DNA of 64,000 bases from assembly GCA_000223255.2 (NCBI GenBank), contig AFUT01000004.1:1-64000 (forward strand), written 5' to 3'. Source of the stretch: Streptococcus infantis SK970. Lineage in GTDB: Bacteria; Bacillota; Bacilli; Lactobacillales; Streptococcaceae. The notes below the pieces were generated by a model that saw nothing but the letters and a program-made list of their open reading frames with translations, ran no database searches and was not told the DNA's origin. A program made the position numbers and the translations under genes. How positions within the stretch are numbered: the first letter of the stretch is position 1; each line of letters starts with the position of its first letter. Positions 9,501-19,229 of this stretch are shown here, piece by piece.

Positions 9501-9534
9501 AAAAGAAAGAGCACATGTTAAAAACATGTACTCT
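9501..9534 (-). terminator. Riboswitch-linked intrinsic terminator in the symporter leader
   Basis: AGAGTACATGTT pairs with AACATGTGCTCT (one mismatch) and is followed on the minus strand by TTTCTTTT, 26 bases before the symporter start. Its place between the aptamer and the start codon indicates that it is the expression platform. Confidence 0.75.
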
Positions 9535-9572
9535 GGAATGCATCGATAAATGCCAAAAAGCGCTCTATCATT

Positions 9573-9654
9573 GCTCTGTCCTTTTACCTGAGAGTTTGAG
9601 CAGTTGCCTGCCTTGCCCCTTCGGTGCCTTTACGGTCTCTCCAGAGTTCCGTCC
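9573..9654 (-). promoter_or_regulatory. Glycine riboswitch (single aptamer)
   Basis: On the minus strand the leader contains the conserved glycine aptamer elements in order: CTCTGGAGAGACCG, GGCACCGAAGGGGCAA, and ACTCTCAGGTAAAAGGACAGAG. Only one complete aptamer is present. It lies between the promoter at 9729-9757 and the terminator at 9501-9534, upstream of the AGCS symporter. Whether glycine turns expression on or off is not decidable from sequence alone; for a transporter an OFF switch is plausible. Confidence 0.92.
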
Positions 9655-9728
9655 ATTTACAGTCATGGAAGTCAAAGGACTTTCCACTTCTATTAAACTT
9701 CATTCGGTGTTGTATTTAATTTTTACTT

Positions 9729-9757
9729 ATTTTACAAGAAAAAGCAACTCTTGTCAA
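9729..9757 (-). promoter_or_regulatory. Sigma-A promoter of the riboswitch/symporter transcript
   Basis: TTGACA (9757-9752), a 17-base spacer and TAAAAT (9734-9729) on the minus strand, about 75 bases upstream of the aptamer. Confidence 0.8.
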
Positions 9758-9798
9758 TCGTTTTCGGAAAATTTCGTTGGAATTTTCATTTATTCTAC

Positions 9799-12135
9799 CT
9801 AACCCTTAAAGGTTACAATAGTTGCTCCACTTCCGCCTGCATTTTGAGGTGCATAGCCAAAGCTCTTGACTTGCTTGTTTCTTTGTAAGTATTTGGTTAC
9901 TCCTTCACGAATGACCCCTGTACCGATACCATGGATGATATCTACTTGGGCCATGTTGTTGAGCAGGGCTTGGTCGATAAAGGCGTCTAAAGCTTCCATA
10001 GCTTCCTCATAACGTTTACCACGAAGATCAAGTCTAGCCTGCGGTGCTTTACCAACAGCGCGCTTGACGACGTTGACTTGTTTTTTCTTGACTGGTGCTT
10101 CTTGCTGAGCTTGAACCAAGTCAAATTCTTTTTCCTCAAGTGTCATCTTAATCAAGCCGACCTGAGCTTCCCAACGACCGTCCTTGAGTTGATTGGTCAA
10201 GGTACCTCGTTGACCATAGCTTAAAACGATGATATCATCCCCAACTTTTGGAGCTCGTTTTTTCTTGGCCTTTTGAAGGACCTTATTTTTAGAAAGATCA
10301 ACTTTTTCAGGTGCTAACTTCTTGAGCTTAGCCTTGGCTTCGATAATTTCATGTGGTTTCAGTTGAGATTTGCTGTGAAGATTTTTAAGAATATCGTCAC
10401 TTTCAGCCAGAGCCAATTCAACAATCTCAGCAGCTTGCTCACGCGCCTTATTAAGTTCTGTTTCCTTCTCACGATTGAGCTCGTTGTAGAGTTTTTTAAG
10501 CGCACGGTTCATCTTGAGGTTTTCTTGCTCGACTTGGCGAATATTCTCAAGACGTTTACGACTTTCAAGTGTCTGCTCTTCCAATTGCTCTATGATGCGA
10601 TTGACATCATTATCTTGATTGATCTGCTTGCTAGCGTCACCTACGATAACATCTGACAATCCTAGACGTTTAGCAATCTCAAAGGCATTGCTTCGACCAG
10701 GAACCCCTTGCATGAAACGATAAGTTGGGCGCAAGCTAGCTGTATCAAACTCCATGCTGGCATTCTGAACATAGGCCGTTTCAATCCCGTAGGCCTTGAG
10801 TTCAGGATAGTGAGTGGTTGCCATAGTCTTGACCTGACGCAAGCGCAAGTCCTCTAGGATAGACATGGCAAGAGCTGCACCTTCTTGGGGATCTGTTCCT
10901 GCTCCAAGCTCATCTAGTAACAAGAGCGAGTTTTGGTTAACCTTACCAAGAATATCAACAATATTGGTCATGTGACTAGAGAAAGTTGAAAGACTTTGTT
11001 CGATTGATTGTTCGTCCCCGATATCTGCAAAGACTTCCTCAAAAATCCCCACACGACTGCCCTTATCTGCCAAAATCGGCAAACCTGACTGAGCCATCAA
11101 TTGCGTCAAACCTAAGGTTTTGAGCATAATGGTCTTACCACCCGTATTGGGACCAGTGATGACGATGGCTGTTAGATCCTTACCAAAGTGTACATCATTA
11201 GCAACAGCATTTTGCACCAAGGGATGACGAACATGGAGGAGTTGAATCTCCTGTCCCTTAGAGACTTGGGGAACTACTGCTCCTGTCTCTTGGATAAAGC
11301 GGACCTTAGCACGAATCAAGTCCAAATGTCCAATAATCCAGGCATCATTTGCAATTTCAGCTGCATGAGGTCGCACACGCTCAGAGAGTTCCTGTAGGAT
11401 ACGCATCATCTCATAGCGTTCATCTGCACGAAGACTAGCAATTTCCTCACTCAACTTGACTACTTCCCGCGGTTCGATATAGACTGTATTTCCACTGGCA
11501 GAAATATCATGTACCACACCAGAAATCTTGTTTCGATAGGTATTCTTAACTGGAAGAACCTGGCGACCATTTCGACTAGCAATGATGCCTTCTGTTAGCA
11601 TCTGCGCCTTTTGTTTGAGTAGGTTTTGCAAGACATCACGGACTTGGCTCTCACTGTCGTGGATTTTACGGCGGATTCGAGCCAAGTCTTCACTAGCAAA
11701 ATTCTCAATAAATCCAGCTTCATTGATGGCCTGGAGATTGCCCTGCAGATGTGGGAAATCATGAAGTTTCTCAAACCAATTTGCCAAGTGGTCCAAGCGT
11801 ACATTTTCAAGATTGTCATAGAAATTTTTCTGTTCACGGCTGGCAAATATGACACGTTTGAGAAGGAGAAATTCTTCAATGTTGAGGTCAGCACCCATTT
11901 CCAAACGTTTGCAGGTGGCTGCAATATCTTTTGTTGCTGAAATGCTGAAATGAGGATGCTCAACAAAGAGTTCCTGCATCTCCTTCATCTCTGCAAAGGC
12001 CTGTCTAATTTTATCAGCTTTATCTGTTGGGACTAGCTCTTTTAACTGCTCTAGTCCTTGTTCCGTTAAAAGATGAGGCTCAAATAGAGCCTTGACCTTA
12101 TTAAATTCTAACGTTTCTAGTATTTTTGTATTCAT
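9799..12135 (-). CDS. mutS2: Endonuclease MutS2 / ribosome quality-control ATPase
   Basis: 778 residues. An N-terminal MutS core-like helical region is followed by the ATPase with Walker A GPNTGGKT and the [16 protein letters not shown]alker B region. A long coiled coil (roughly residues 510-620), a KOW-like segment and the C-terminal Smr domain ([18 protein letters not shown]) complete the usual MutS2 order. MutS2 lacks the mismatch-recognition domain of MutS; it suppresses recombination and in Bacillus splits collided ribosomes. It follows cvpA and zapA on the same strand, as in pneumococcus, with a hairpin between cvpA and mutS2. Confidence 0.96.
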   Translation of the reverse strand: MNTKILETLEFNKVKALFEPHLLTEQGLEQLKELVPTDKADKIRQAFAEMKEMQELFVEHPHFSISATKDIAATCKRLEMGADLNIEEFLLLKRVIFASREQKNFYDNLENVRLDHLANWFEKLHDFPHLQGNLQAINEAGFIENFASEDLARIRRKIHDSESQVRDVLQNLLKQKAQMLTEGIIASRNGRQVLPVKNTYRNKISGVVHDISASGNTVYIEPREVVKLSEEIASLRADERYEMMRILQELSERVRPHAAEIANDAWIIGHLDLIRAKVRFIQETGAVVPQVSKGQEIQLLHVRHPLVQNAVANDVHFGKDLTAIVITGPNTGGKTIMLKTLGLTQLMAQSGLPILADKGSRVGIFEEVFADIGDEQSIEQSLSTFSSHMTNIVDILGKVNQNSLLLLDELGAGTDPQEGAALAMSILEDLRLRQVKTMATTHYPELKAYGIETAYVQNASMEFDTASLRPTYRFMQGVPGRSNAFEIAKRLGLSDVIVGDASKQINQDNDVNRIIEQLEEQTLESRKRLENIRQVEQENLKMNRALKKLYNELNREKETELNKAREQAAEIVELALAESDDILKNLHSKSQLKPHEIIEAKAKLKKLAPEKVDLSKNKVLQKAKKKRAPKVGDDIIVLSYGQRGTLTNQLKDGRWEAQVGLIKMTLEEKEFDLVQAQQEAPVKKKQVNVVKRAVGKAPQARLDLRGKRYEEAMEALDAFIDQALLNNMAQVDIIHGIGTGVIREGVTKYLQRNKQVKSFGYAPQNAGGSGATIVTFKG

Positions 12136-12217
12136 CTAATTTCCTTAGTAAAAAAGTAATGACTTTTCTTATTTTCAACTTTTTTAATTCAATCTCTTAC
12201 TTTTCGAAATTGTAAAC

Positions 12218-12246
12218 AAAAGGCTAGGAATAGTTCCCGCCCTTTT
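12218..12246 (-). terminator. Hairpin between cvpA and mutS2
   Basis: GGGCGGGAA pairs with TTCCTAGCC across a 3-base loop with a small internal mismatch, followed on the minus strand by TTTTGTTT. A partial terminator or attenuator is likely. Confidence 0.5.
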
Positions 12247-12794
12247 TATCCGATTATTTTAGTAACCCAAAGCTGTTTAATAAAATTAGTTGTAAATGGA
12301 ATGCTTTGGATGATATGTCTAGCTACAAAGCTATTTTCAAGTGAATTTTGAACAATTTGTAATGGCACAGTCGCGAGAATCGTTAGCATCATCTGGAGGA
12401 CAAACACGGTCACACCGACTGATAGCACACCCGCACCGATACGATAGTATTTCCCATCAAGTATCTTACTTGGTACTAGGTTTAGAAAAAGACCAAGCAA
12501 ACGGCCGATGCAGTAAAAAATCGTAAAAGCTAAGAGGAAGCCGACACCTGCATAAAAAACTTTATCTAATTGGAAAAGTTGATTGGATGGGAAAAAGAAT
12601 GTTCCCTGTCCTTCCTGTGGATTAGCATAAGGGATTAATAAATCGAACTTCTGTCCTAAAGATTGGTAATATTTGCTTGCAAAATAAGCAGAGACAATCG
12701 TTGCTACAAGATAATAAGCTTGCAAAATAATTCCTCGGCGGTAGCCTATATAAAAGCTCCAAGCAAGGATTAATAAGAGTAGAATGGAAATCAT
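12246..12794 (-). CDS. CvpA family membrane protein
   Basis: 182 residues with four predicted membrane spans (about 2-20, 25-45, 72-95, 110-135). The N-terminal pattern (I-L-L-L-I-L-A-W-S-F-Y-I-G-Y-R-R-G) matches the CvpA/colicin V production family. The start overlaps the end of the zapA frame by 4 bases (ATGA), so the pair is probably translationally coupled. The molecular role of CvpA is not settled; it is linked to envelope homeostasis. Confidence 0.85.
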   Translation of the reverse strand: MISILLLLILAWSFYIGYRRGIILQAYYLVATIVSAYFASKYYQSLGQKFDLLIPYANPQEGQGTFFFPSNQLFQLDKVFYAGVGFLLAFTIFYCIGRLLGLFLNLVPSKILDGKYYRIGAGVLSVGVTVFVLQMMLTILATVPLQIVQNSLENSFVARHIIQSIPFTTNFIKQLWVTKIIG

Positions 12795-13092
12795 AGGGAA
12801 TCCTCAATCTTACTCTGCTCTTGTTTAGCCGCAACCACCTTATGACGGAGCGATTCTAACTCTTGCTCCTTATCATCAAATTCAATCTCACGGCTGAGCT
12901 GTGTTGACAAGCAGTTAACTGCTAAAAGGATAGCTATTGTCTCATCATCAGCCCCCGGCATTTGTTCTTTGATTGCTTCATACTTTTCTGTCGCAACTTT
13001 CGCAATCTCCTCCATGAAAAGATTATCATGCTCAGTTGTCAGCGTTAATGTTTTTTCCCAAACGTAAACTTGAATCGATTTAAATTTGCCAT
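12791..13092 (-). pseudogene. zapA: ZapA-like cell division protein, frameshifted near the N-terminus
   Basis: A good start at 13092 (GAGGTG six bases upstream) reads M-A-N-L-N-R-F-K-F-T-F-G-K-K and then stops. Adding one T/A to the six-base run at 13051-13056 continues as T-L-T-L-T-T-E-H-D-N into the intact remainder (M-E-E-I-A-K-V-A-T onward), giving a 100-residue ZapA/YshA-type protein with a C-terminal coiled coil. ZapA binds and bundles FtsZ. As read, only 74 residues from an internal ATG (13015, no clear ribosome binding site) could be made. One of the systematic homopolymer losses. Confidence 0.82.
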
Positions 13093-13109
13093 AAAATTCA
13101 CCTCACGAT

Positions 13110-13138
13110 ATTATACCAAATTTCACTAAGTTTGTCAG
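13110..13138 (-). promoter_or_regulatory. Promoter of zapA-cvpA
   Basis: CTGACA (13138-13133), 17-base spacer and TATAAT (13115-13110) on the minus strand, immediately upstream of the zapA ribosome binding site. Divergent to rnhC. Confidence 0.75.
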
Positions 13139-13178
13139 TTTTTACCAATTCTAGCGCTTTTATGGTACAATAGAGACT

Positions 13179-14054
13179 ATGGCAAGTATCACATTAACTC
13201 CGAGTAAAAAGCAAATTCAGACTTTTGTTCAAAAGCATGAACATGCACTCACTCCTAGTAAAAATCCTTATATTCGCTACTTTTTAAAACTTCCTCAAGC
13301 CAGTGTTTCCGTCTATACATCTGGGAAAGTCCTCTTGCAAGGAGAAGCTGCTGAAAGCTATGCTAGCTTTTTTGGCTATCAAGTAGCACAAGTTACTAGC
13401 GAGCAAAATTTCCCTTTGATTGGAACAGATGAAGTCGGAAATGGTTCCTACTTCGGTGGTCTGGCTGTAGTGGCGTCATTTGTAAGACCAGATCAGCATG
13501 ACTTTTTACGAAAACTCGGCGTTGGGGATTCTAAAACACTGACAGATCAGAAGATTCGTCAACTGGCTCCCCTTTTGAAGGAGAAGATTCAACATCAGGC
13601 ACTACTGCTTTCGCCAAGTAAGTATAACGAAGTCATTGGTGAGCGCTACAATGCTGTTTCTGTCAAGGTAGCTCTCCATAATCAAGCGATTTTTCTCCTA
13701 CTTCAAAAGGGAGTCCAACCAGAAAAGATTGTCATTGATGCCTTTACGAGTGCTCAAAACTATGATAAGTACTTAAAAAATGAAGCCAATCATTTCTCAA
13801 ATCCAGTTACACTTGAGGAAAAAGCTGAGGGCAAGTACTTGGCTGTTGCAGTTAGCTCCATCATTGCGCGTGATCTCTTCCTAGAAAATCTTGAAAACCT
13901 AGGACGAGAGCTGGGATTCCAACTTCCAAGTGGTGCTGGCACTGCTTCTGATAAGGTAGCCAGTCAAATTTTACAAGCTTATGGAATGAAAGGCCTCAAC
14001 TTCTGCGCCAAACTTCATTTTAAAAATACTGAAAAAGCCAAAAAACTTCTATAG
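13179..14054 (+). CDS. rnhC: Ribonuclease HIII
   Basis: 291 residues. An N-terminal TBP-like substrate-binding domain (about 1-80) precedes the RNase H fold with the catalytic [13 protein letters not shown] motif, the DSKTL motif and D-A-F-T-S. It cleaves RNA in RNA-DNA hybrids. The extended -10 (TGGTACAAT) just upstream is shared with the divergent zapA promoter region. lepB follows 9 bases downstream and is probably co-transcribed. Confidence 0.95.
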   Translation: MASITLTPSKKQIQTFVQKHEHALTPSKNPYIRYFLKLPQASVSVYTSGKVLLQGEAAESYASFFGYQVAQVTSEQNFPLIGTDEVGNGSYFGGLAVVASFVRPDQHDFLRKLGVGDSKTLTDQKIRQLAPLLKEKIQHQALLLSPSKYNEVIGERYNAVSVKVALHNQAIFLLLQKGVQPEKIVIDAFTSAQNYDKYLKNEANHFSNPVTLEEKAEGKYLAVAVSSIIARDLFLENLENLGRELGFQLPSGAGTASDKVASQILQAYGMKGLNFCAKLHFKNTEKAKKLL

Positions 14055-14063
14055 AGGTGAACC

Positions 14064-14678
14064 ATGAAATATTTAAAATCATTTATAAGAGAATGGGGAG
14101 TTTTCATCCTTATTATTGCATTAGTAGGTCTCAGCCGTCTCTTTCTCTGGAGCAATGTTCGTGTAGAAGGACATTCCATGGACCCTACTCTAGCTGATGG
14201 AGAAATTCTCTTCGTTGTCAAACATCTCCCTATCGACCGATTTGATATTGTTGTCGCTCATGAGGATGAGGGAAATAAAGATATTGTGAAACGGGTAATC
14301 GGATTGCCAGGTGATACCATTCGTTATGAAAATGATAAGCTTTATATCAATGGGCAAGAAACCGATGAGCCTTATCTAGCAGAGTATCTCAAACGCTTTA
14401 AAGAAGATAAACTTCAAAGCACTTATACTGGAACTGGTTGGGATGGTAAAAAGGGAGAATACTTTAGAACTTTAGCTCAAAAGGCTCAGGCCTTCACCTT
14501 AGATGTAAATTACAACACTAGCTTCACCTTCACTGTTCCAGAGGGACAATACCTCCTACTTGGTGATGACCGTCTGGTATCTAGTGATAGCCGACATGTT
14601 GGTACTTTTGAAGCAAAAGATATTATTGGAGAGGCAAAATTCCGTTTCTGGCCACTCAAACGTTTCGGAACAGTCTAA
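14064..14678 (+). CDS. lepB: Signal peptidase I
   Basis: 204 residues with one N-terminal membrane anchor (about 10-29). The catalytic serine is in GHSMDP (S38) and the general base lysine in DIVKRVIGLPGD (K76); the C-terminal GDDRLVSSDSRHVG box is also present. It removes signal peptides from exported proteins on the outer face of the membrane. The start has AGAGG upstream, 9 bases after rnhC. Confidence 0.96.
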   Translation: MKYLKSFIREWGVFILIIALVGLSRLFLWSNVRVEGHSMDPTLADGEILFVVKHLPIDRFDIVVAHEDEGNKDIVKRVIGLPGDTIRYENDKLYINGQETDEPYLAEYLKRFKEDKLQSTYTGTGWDGKKGEYFRTLAQKAQAFTLDVNYNTSFTFTVPEGQYLLLGDDRLVSSDSRHVGTFEAKDIIGEAKFRFWPLKRFGTV

Positions 14679-14685
14679 TATCACT

Positions 14686-14724
14686 AAGAGGCCGAGAATA
14701 CTAATCTCAGCCTCTTCTCATTCT
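14686..14724 (+). terminator. Hairpin after lepB
   Basis: AAGAGGC-CGAGA pairs with TCTC-GCCTCTT around a short loop, then TCTCATTCT. It separates lepB from recD2, but the T tract is poor. Confidence 0.5.
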
Positions 14725-14767
14725 ATTTTGAATGATTTATTCTCATTCATGAATGTAAAGGAATTAT

Positions 14768-17134
14768 ATGGAAGTCTATTTTACAGGTACGATTGAACGT
14801 ATTATTTTTGAAAATGTCAGTAATTTTTATCGTATTCTTCTCCTTGATATCGAAGACACCAATGCTGAGGACTTTGATGATTTCGAGATCATTGTTACAG
14901 GGACCATGGCTGATGTCATCGAGGGAGAGGAATACACTTTTTGGGGGCAGATTGTCCAACACTCCAAATACGGAGAGCAACTACAAATTACCCGTTATGA
15001 AAGAGCAAAACCGACTAGCAAGGGCTTAGTTAAGTATTTCTCTAGTAGCCATTTCAAAGGGATTGGTCTCAAAACTGCTCAGAAGATTGTGGAACTCTAT
15101 GGAGAAAATACCATTGATGAAATCCTGGAGCATCCTGAGAAACTCGAAACCATCTCAGGACTATCTTCTAAAAGTCGTGAAGCCTTTGTTTCCACACTCC
15201 GTCTCAACTACGGGACTGAAATGGTCTTGGCCAAGCTTGCCAACTACGGTATTCCTAATAAATTAGCTATTCAAATTCAGGATACCTACAAAGAGGAAAC
15301 CATCGATATCGTTGAAAATTATCCCTACCAGTTGGTAGAAGATATCAAAGGCTTGGGCTTTACTATCGCTGACCAATTGGCACAAGAATTAGGCATTGAA
15401 AGCCAGGCACCTGAACGCTTTCGAGCAGGTCTTGTTCATACCCTTTTAAATGCTTGTATGGAGAGCGGAGACACTTATGTTGAAGCCAGAGATTTATTGG
15501 AGAAGACTCTAAATTTGCTTGAATCCTCACGTCCTGTGGAATTAGATCCCAGTCAACTTGCTCAAGAATTATCCAATCTCATTGAAGAGGAAAAAGTTCA
15601 ACAAGTTGATACGAAAATCTTTGACAACAGTCTCTTTTTCGCTGAAGAAGGAATTCATAATCACCTCATTCGCATTCTTGAAAAAGAAGAACCCAATAAA
15701 CATGAAATAGAAATCATCCAGGAACAGATTGCAATTATCGAGGAAGAATTAGGCATTCAATACGATGCCATTCAAAAACAGGCAATCTGCGATGCTATCC
15801 AAAACAAGGTCTTTATCCTGACTGGCGGACCTGGAACTGGCAAAACCACTGTTATCAATGGGATTATTGCTGTCTATGCTCTATTAGAAGGACTGGACCT
15901 TCGAAAGAAAAGTAATCTACCGATTCTCCTTGCTGCTCCAACTGGTCGTGCGGCTCGTCGCATGAATGAACTAACAGGCTTGCCAAGTGCAACCATTCAC
16001 CGCCACTTGGGTATGACTGGTGACGACGACACAAGCCATTTAGAAGATTATCTAGATGCTGACTTTATCATCGTAGACGAGTTCTCTATGGTAGATACTT
16101 GGCTAGCCAATCAACTCTTCTCAAATATTTCCTCTACTAGTAAAATTCTCATCGTTGGAGATAGTGATCAGTTGCCTTCGGTTAGCCCAGGTCAAGTTCT
16201 GGCTGACTTACTCCAGATTCCAAGTATTCCGCAAACACGCTTGGAAAGAATCTACCGTCAGAGTGAAGAATCAACCATTGTCACCCTTGCTAGTCAGATT
16301 CGTCAAGGAATATTGCCTGCTGATTTTACTCAGAAAAAAGCAGATCGTTCCTACTTTGAAATCGCTAGTAACCATATCCCTGCGACCATTGAAAAAATCC
16401 TAGATGCTGCTATTAGAAGTGGCATTCCTGCTCGTGATATCCAAGTTCTAGCGCCTATGTATCGTGGTACAGCAGGGATTGATGCCATCAATCAACTCAT
16501 GCAAGAACTTCTCAATCCTCTTCAAAAGGGACAAATCAGTTTTGAAGCAAGTCAGTTTCATTATCGCACAGGCGATAAGGTCATTCATCTAGTCAACGAT
16601 GCTGAAATCAATGTCTTTAATGGAGATTTAGGCTATATCACAGACCTCATTCCTGCTAAATATACTGAATCTAAGCAAGATGAAATCATGATCGATTTTG
16701 ATGGCAATGAGATCTCCTATCCTCGAAATGAATGGTACAAGATTCGCCTCGCCTATGCTATGAGTATCCATAAGTCTCAGGGTAGTGAGTTTCCAGTTGT
16801 GATTTTACCGATTACCAGTGCTAGCAAGCGCATGCTGGAGCGCAATCTCATCTACACTGCTATCACTCGTGCCAAAAGCAAGCTCATCCTACTTGGTGAA
16901 CTGCAGGCCTTTGATTATGCGACCAAACACATTGGAACAGCTCGCAAGACCTATCTGATTGAACGTTTCAGCGACTTAACTGAAAGCTCTGAGGAACTAA
17001 ATGAGCCTATTCTCGAACCCACAAATCAGATTAACCCTCATCAATCTTACAGACTAACTGAAGATAACTGGACCAGTATCCCAGCTATGATTGGGATTAG
17101 TCAAGATGACCTTCAAGAATTTTTCGGAAAATAA
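14768..17134 (+). CDS. recD2: ATP-dependent RecD2-like DNA helicase
   Basis: 788 residues. An N-terminal OB-like region and helix-hairpin-helix segments (FKGIGLKTAQKIVELYG and a second pair at about 185-200) come before the SF1B helicase core with Walker A GGPGTGKTT (about residue 354), VDEFSMVD Walker B, GDSDQLPSV and the C-terminal Y-A-M-S-I-H-K-S-Q-G-S-E-F motif. RecD2 is a 5'-3' helicase found outside RecBCD. A terminator follows directly. Confidence 0.95.
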   Translation: MEVYFTGTIERIIFENVSNFYRILLLDIEDTNAEDFDDFEIIVTGTMADVIEGEEYTFWGQIVQHSKYGEQLQITRYERAKPTSKGLVKYFSSSHFKGIGLKTAQKIVELYGENTIDEILEHPEKLETISGLSSKSREAFVSTLRLNYGTEMVLAKLANYGIPNKLAIQIQDTYKEETIDIVENYPYQLVEDIKGLGFTIADQLAQELGIESQAPERFRAGLVHTLLNACMESGDTYVEARDLLEKTLNLLESSRPVELDPSQLAQELSNLIEEEKVQQVDTKIFDNSLFFAEEGIHNHLIRILEKEEPNKHEIEIIQEQIAIIEEELGIQYDAIQKQAICDAIQNKVFILTGGPGTGKTTVINGIIAVYALLEGLDLRKKSNLPILLAAPTGRAARRMNELTGLPSATIHRHLGMTGDDDTSHLEDYLDADFIIVDEFSMVDTWLANQLFSNISSTSKILIVGDSDQLPSVSPGQVLADLLQIPSIPQTRLERIYRQSEESTIVTLASQIRQGILPADFTQKKADRSYFEIASNHIPATIEKILDAAIRSGIPARDIQVLAPMYRGTAGIDAINQLMQELLNPLQKGQISFEASQFHYRTGDKVIHLVNDAEINVFNGDLGYITDLIPAKYTESKQDEIMIDFDGNEISYPRNEWYKIRLAYAMSIHKSQGSEFPVVILPITSASKRMLERNLIYTAITRAKSKLILLGELQAFDYATKHIGTARKTYLIERFSDLTESSEELNEPILEPTNQINPHQSYRLTEDNWTSIPAMIGISQDDLQEFFGK

Positions 17135-17146
17135 AGCATAAGAAAA

Positions 17147-17170
17147 CCCACCGAATCCGGTGGGCTTTTT
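17147..17170. terminator. Bidirectional terminator between recD2 and tig
   Basis: Perfect CCCACCG / CGGTGGG stem with a 4-base loop and CTTTTT on the plus strand; serves the convergent recD2 and tig genes. Confidence 0.88.
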
Positions 17171-17181
17171 ATCTTTTCAGA

Positions 17182-18465
17182 TTATTTTACTGTTGCAGTG
17201 CTTGTGATCAATTCAACAGCTTTTTTGATTGTGATATCGTGTTTCAACATATCAGCTGAAAGCAAGCTTTGTACTTGAGCAACTTCCATGTTGTAGTCTG
17301 CAGCCAATTGCTCGATTTCTTTTTGGATTTCTTCTTCAGTAGCATCAAATCCTTCAGCTTTCGCAACTGCTTCGATAACAAGGTTAGTCTTAGTGCGTGA
17401 CTCAGCTTCTGCTTCATATTGTTTGTGAAGGTCTTCTTGAGTAGTTCCAGTGATTTGGAAGTACATGTCAGGGTTGATACCTTGACGTTGCAAGTTTCCA
17501 AGGAACTCATTTACTGAGCGGTGAACTTCTTCGTGGATCATTTCTTCTGGAAGTTCTACGATTTCAGCATTTTCAACAGCTTTATCGATTGCAGCACCTT
17601 CTACAGCATCTTTATATGCTTCTTCTTTAGCAGCAGCCAATTCTTTGCGGTATTTTTCTTTCAATTCGTCAAGAGTTTCAACTTCTTCGTCGATATCTTT
17701 TGCAAGTTCGTCGTCAAGTGCTGGAACTTCTTTAGCTTTAACTTCGTGAATAGTTGTTACGAATTTAGCTTCTTTACCTGCAAGGTCTTCTGCTTGGTAG
17801 TCTTCTGGGAATGTTACGATAACGTCAACAGTTTCACCAGCTGAGTGTCCAACCAATTGGTCTTCAAATCCAGGGATGAATTGTCCTGAACCAAGTCCAA
17901 GTGAGAAGTTTTCACCTTTTCCACCGTCAAATTCAACACCGTCGATAGAACCAACGAAGTCGATAACAACAGTGTCGCCTTCTTCAGCAGCACCATCTTT
18001 GATTACCAATTCAGCCAAGTTGTTGCGTTCACGTTCGATACGTGCATCTACATCAGCGTCAGTTACTTCTTTATCTACATCAACTGATACTTCAAGGTTT
18101 TTGTATTCACCCAATTTAACTTCAGGTTTTGTAACAACTTCTGCAGTGATAACCCAGTCTTGACCTTTTTCCATAGAAGTTACATCAATTTTTGGTTGAG
18201 CAACTACTTCAAGACCAGCTTCTTTAACAGCTGCTTCATAAGCATCTGGTAAAAGAGCGTTCATTGCATCTTGGTAAAGGGCTTCTTCACCAAATTTTTG
18301 GTCGAAGATAGGACGTGGAAGGTGACCTTTACGGAAACCTGGAACGTTAAGAGTTTTCTTTACTGAGTTAAATACACGGTCCAATTCTGGTTTGATTTGG
18401 TCTTGAGAGATAGTGAAAGTCAAGACACCACGGTTTGTTTCTTTGTTTTCAAATGATACAGACAT
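17182..18465 (-). CDS. tig: Trigger factor (ribosome-associated chaperone / peptidyl-prolyl isomerase)
   Basis: 427 residues in the usual three parts. The N-terminal ribosome-binding domain contains [11 protein letters not shown] (the GFRxGxxP signature), the FKBP-type PPIase domain is at about 160-245 ([14 protein letters not shown]), and the helical C-terminal arm is rich in Glu and Lys. It shields nascent chains at the ribosome exit. The start has AAGGAG and the promoter at 18501-18530. Confidence 0.97.
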   Translation of the reverse strand: MSVSFENKETNRGVLTFTISQDQIKPELDRVFNSVKKTLNVPGFRKGHLPRPIFDQKFGEEALYQDAMNALLPDAYEAAVKEAGLEVVAQPKIDVTSMEKGQDWVITAEVVTKPEVKLGEYKNLEVSVDVDKEVTDADVDARIERERNNLAELVIKDGAAEEGDTVVIDFVGSIDGVEFDGGKGENFSLGLGSGQFIPGFEDQLVGHSAGETVDVIVTFPEDYQAEDLAGKEAKFVTTIHEVKAKEVPALDDELAKDIDEEVETLDELKEKYRKELAAAKEEAYKDAVEGAAIDKAVENAEIVELPEEMIHEEVHRSVNEFLGNLQRQGINPDMYFQITGTTQEDLHKQYEAEAESRTKTNLVIEAVAKAEGFDATEEEIQKEIEQLAADYNMEVAQVQSLLSADMLKHDITIKKAVELITSTATVK

Positions 18466-18500
18466 TCTGTCATTTCTCCTTAAAATTTTTAATACAGTCC

Positions 18501-18530
18501 ATTATACCACATAGTAGCGAACTTTTTCAA
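18501..18530 (-). promoter_or_regulatory. Promoter of tig
   Basis: TTGAAA (18530-18525), 18-base spacer and TATAAT (18506-18501) on the minus strand. Confidence 0.75.
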
Positions 18531-18578
18531 GTAATGGATGCGCTTTTCGTCCATGCTTGAGTTACCATCTTAGCTTCC

Positions 18579-19211
18579 TTAAAATTCGTCAGGACCTACC
18601 AGGTGATGCTGAAAGGCGTAAACGGCTACCTGTGTACGGTCACTAACCTGAAGTTTAGCAAGAATGTTCGAAACATGAGTTTTAACAGTCTTTAGGGAGA
18701 TAAAAAGCTCATCTGCAATACGCTGATTTTCATAGCCTTTAGCGATTAGTTGAAGGACATCTCGTTCACGCGCGGTCAAATCTTCATGTAGTTCGACGTG
18801 ATTACGGTGGTATTCTACCTTCTTGCTCACCTCTTGTTCAATAGCAAATTCACCGGCTGCTACCTTACGAACTGCGTGTAGCAACTCATCTGCGCTAGAA
18901 GTTTTGAGCATATATCCCCTGGCTCCAGCATTCAAGACCGGCATGATTTTTTCATTGTCTAGGTAAGAAGTCACAATCAAGATTTTAGCCTCTGGCCATT
19001 CTTTGAGAATAGCTAATGTAGCATCAATCCCATTGACTTCAGGCATGACAATATCCATAACAATCACATCCGGACGAAGCTCCAAGGCCATGGAAATCCC
19101 TTCTGCGCCATTGGTCGCTTCTCCCACAACCTCTACATCATCTTGTGACTCAAAATAACTTTTTAATCCCAGACGCACCATTTGGTGGTCATCTACTAAT
19201 AATAGTTTCAT
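18579..19211 (-). CDS. liaR: LiaR response regulator (NarL/LuxR family)
   Basis: 210 residues. The receiver domain has the acidic pair D7-D8, phospho-acceptor D53 (VIVMDIVMPE) and Lys near 104. A C-terminal LuxR-type HTH follows (LTARERDVLQLIAKGY, then S-L-K-T-V-K-T-H-V). With liaS and liaF upstream it forms the three-component cell-envelope stress system that responds to lipid II-targeting antibiotics and controls a wall-stress regulon. Confidence 0.93.
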   Translation of the reverse strand: MKLLLVDDHQMVRLGLKSYFESQDDVEVVGEATNGAEGISMALELRPDVIVMDIVMPEVNGIDATLAILKEWPEAKILIVTSYLDNEKIMPVLNAGARGYMLKTSSADELLHAVRKVAAGEFAIEQEVSKKVEYHRNHVELHEDLTARERDVLQLIAKGYENQRIADELFISLKTVKTHVSNILAKLQVSDRTQVAVYAFQHHLVGPDEF

Positions 19212-19229
19212 TTTATTTCCTTTTGTTAG

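Noticed and set aside
17521..17844. 107-residue open frame antisense to tig, very rich in Phe and Ser
   Set aside because: Composition is the mirror of the Glu/Lys codons of trigger factor; no start signal; a shadow.
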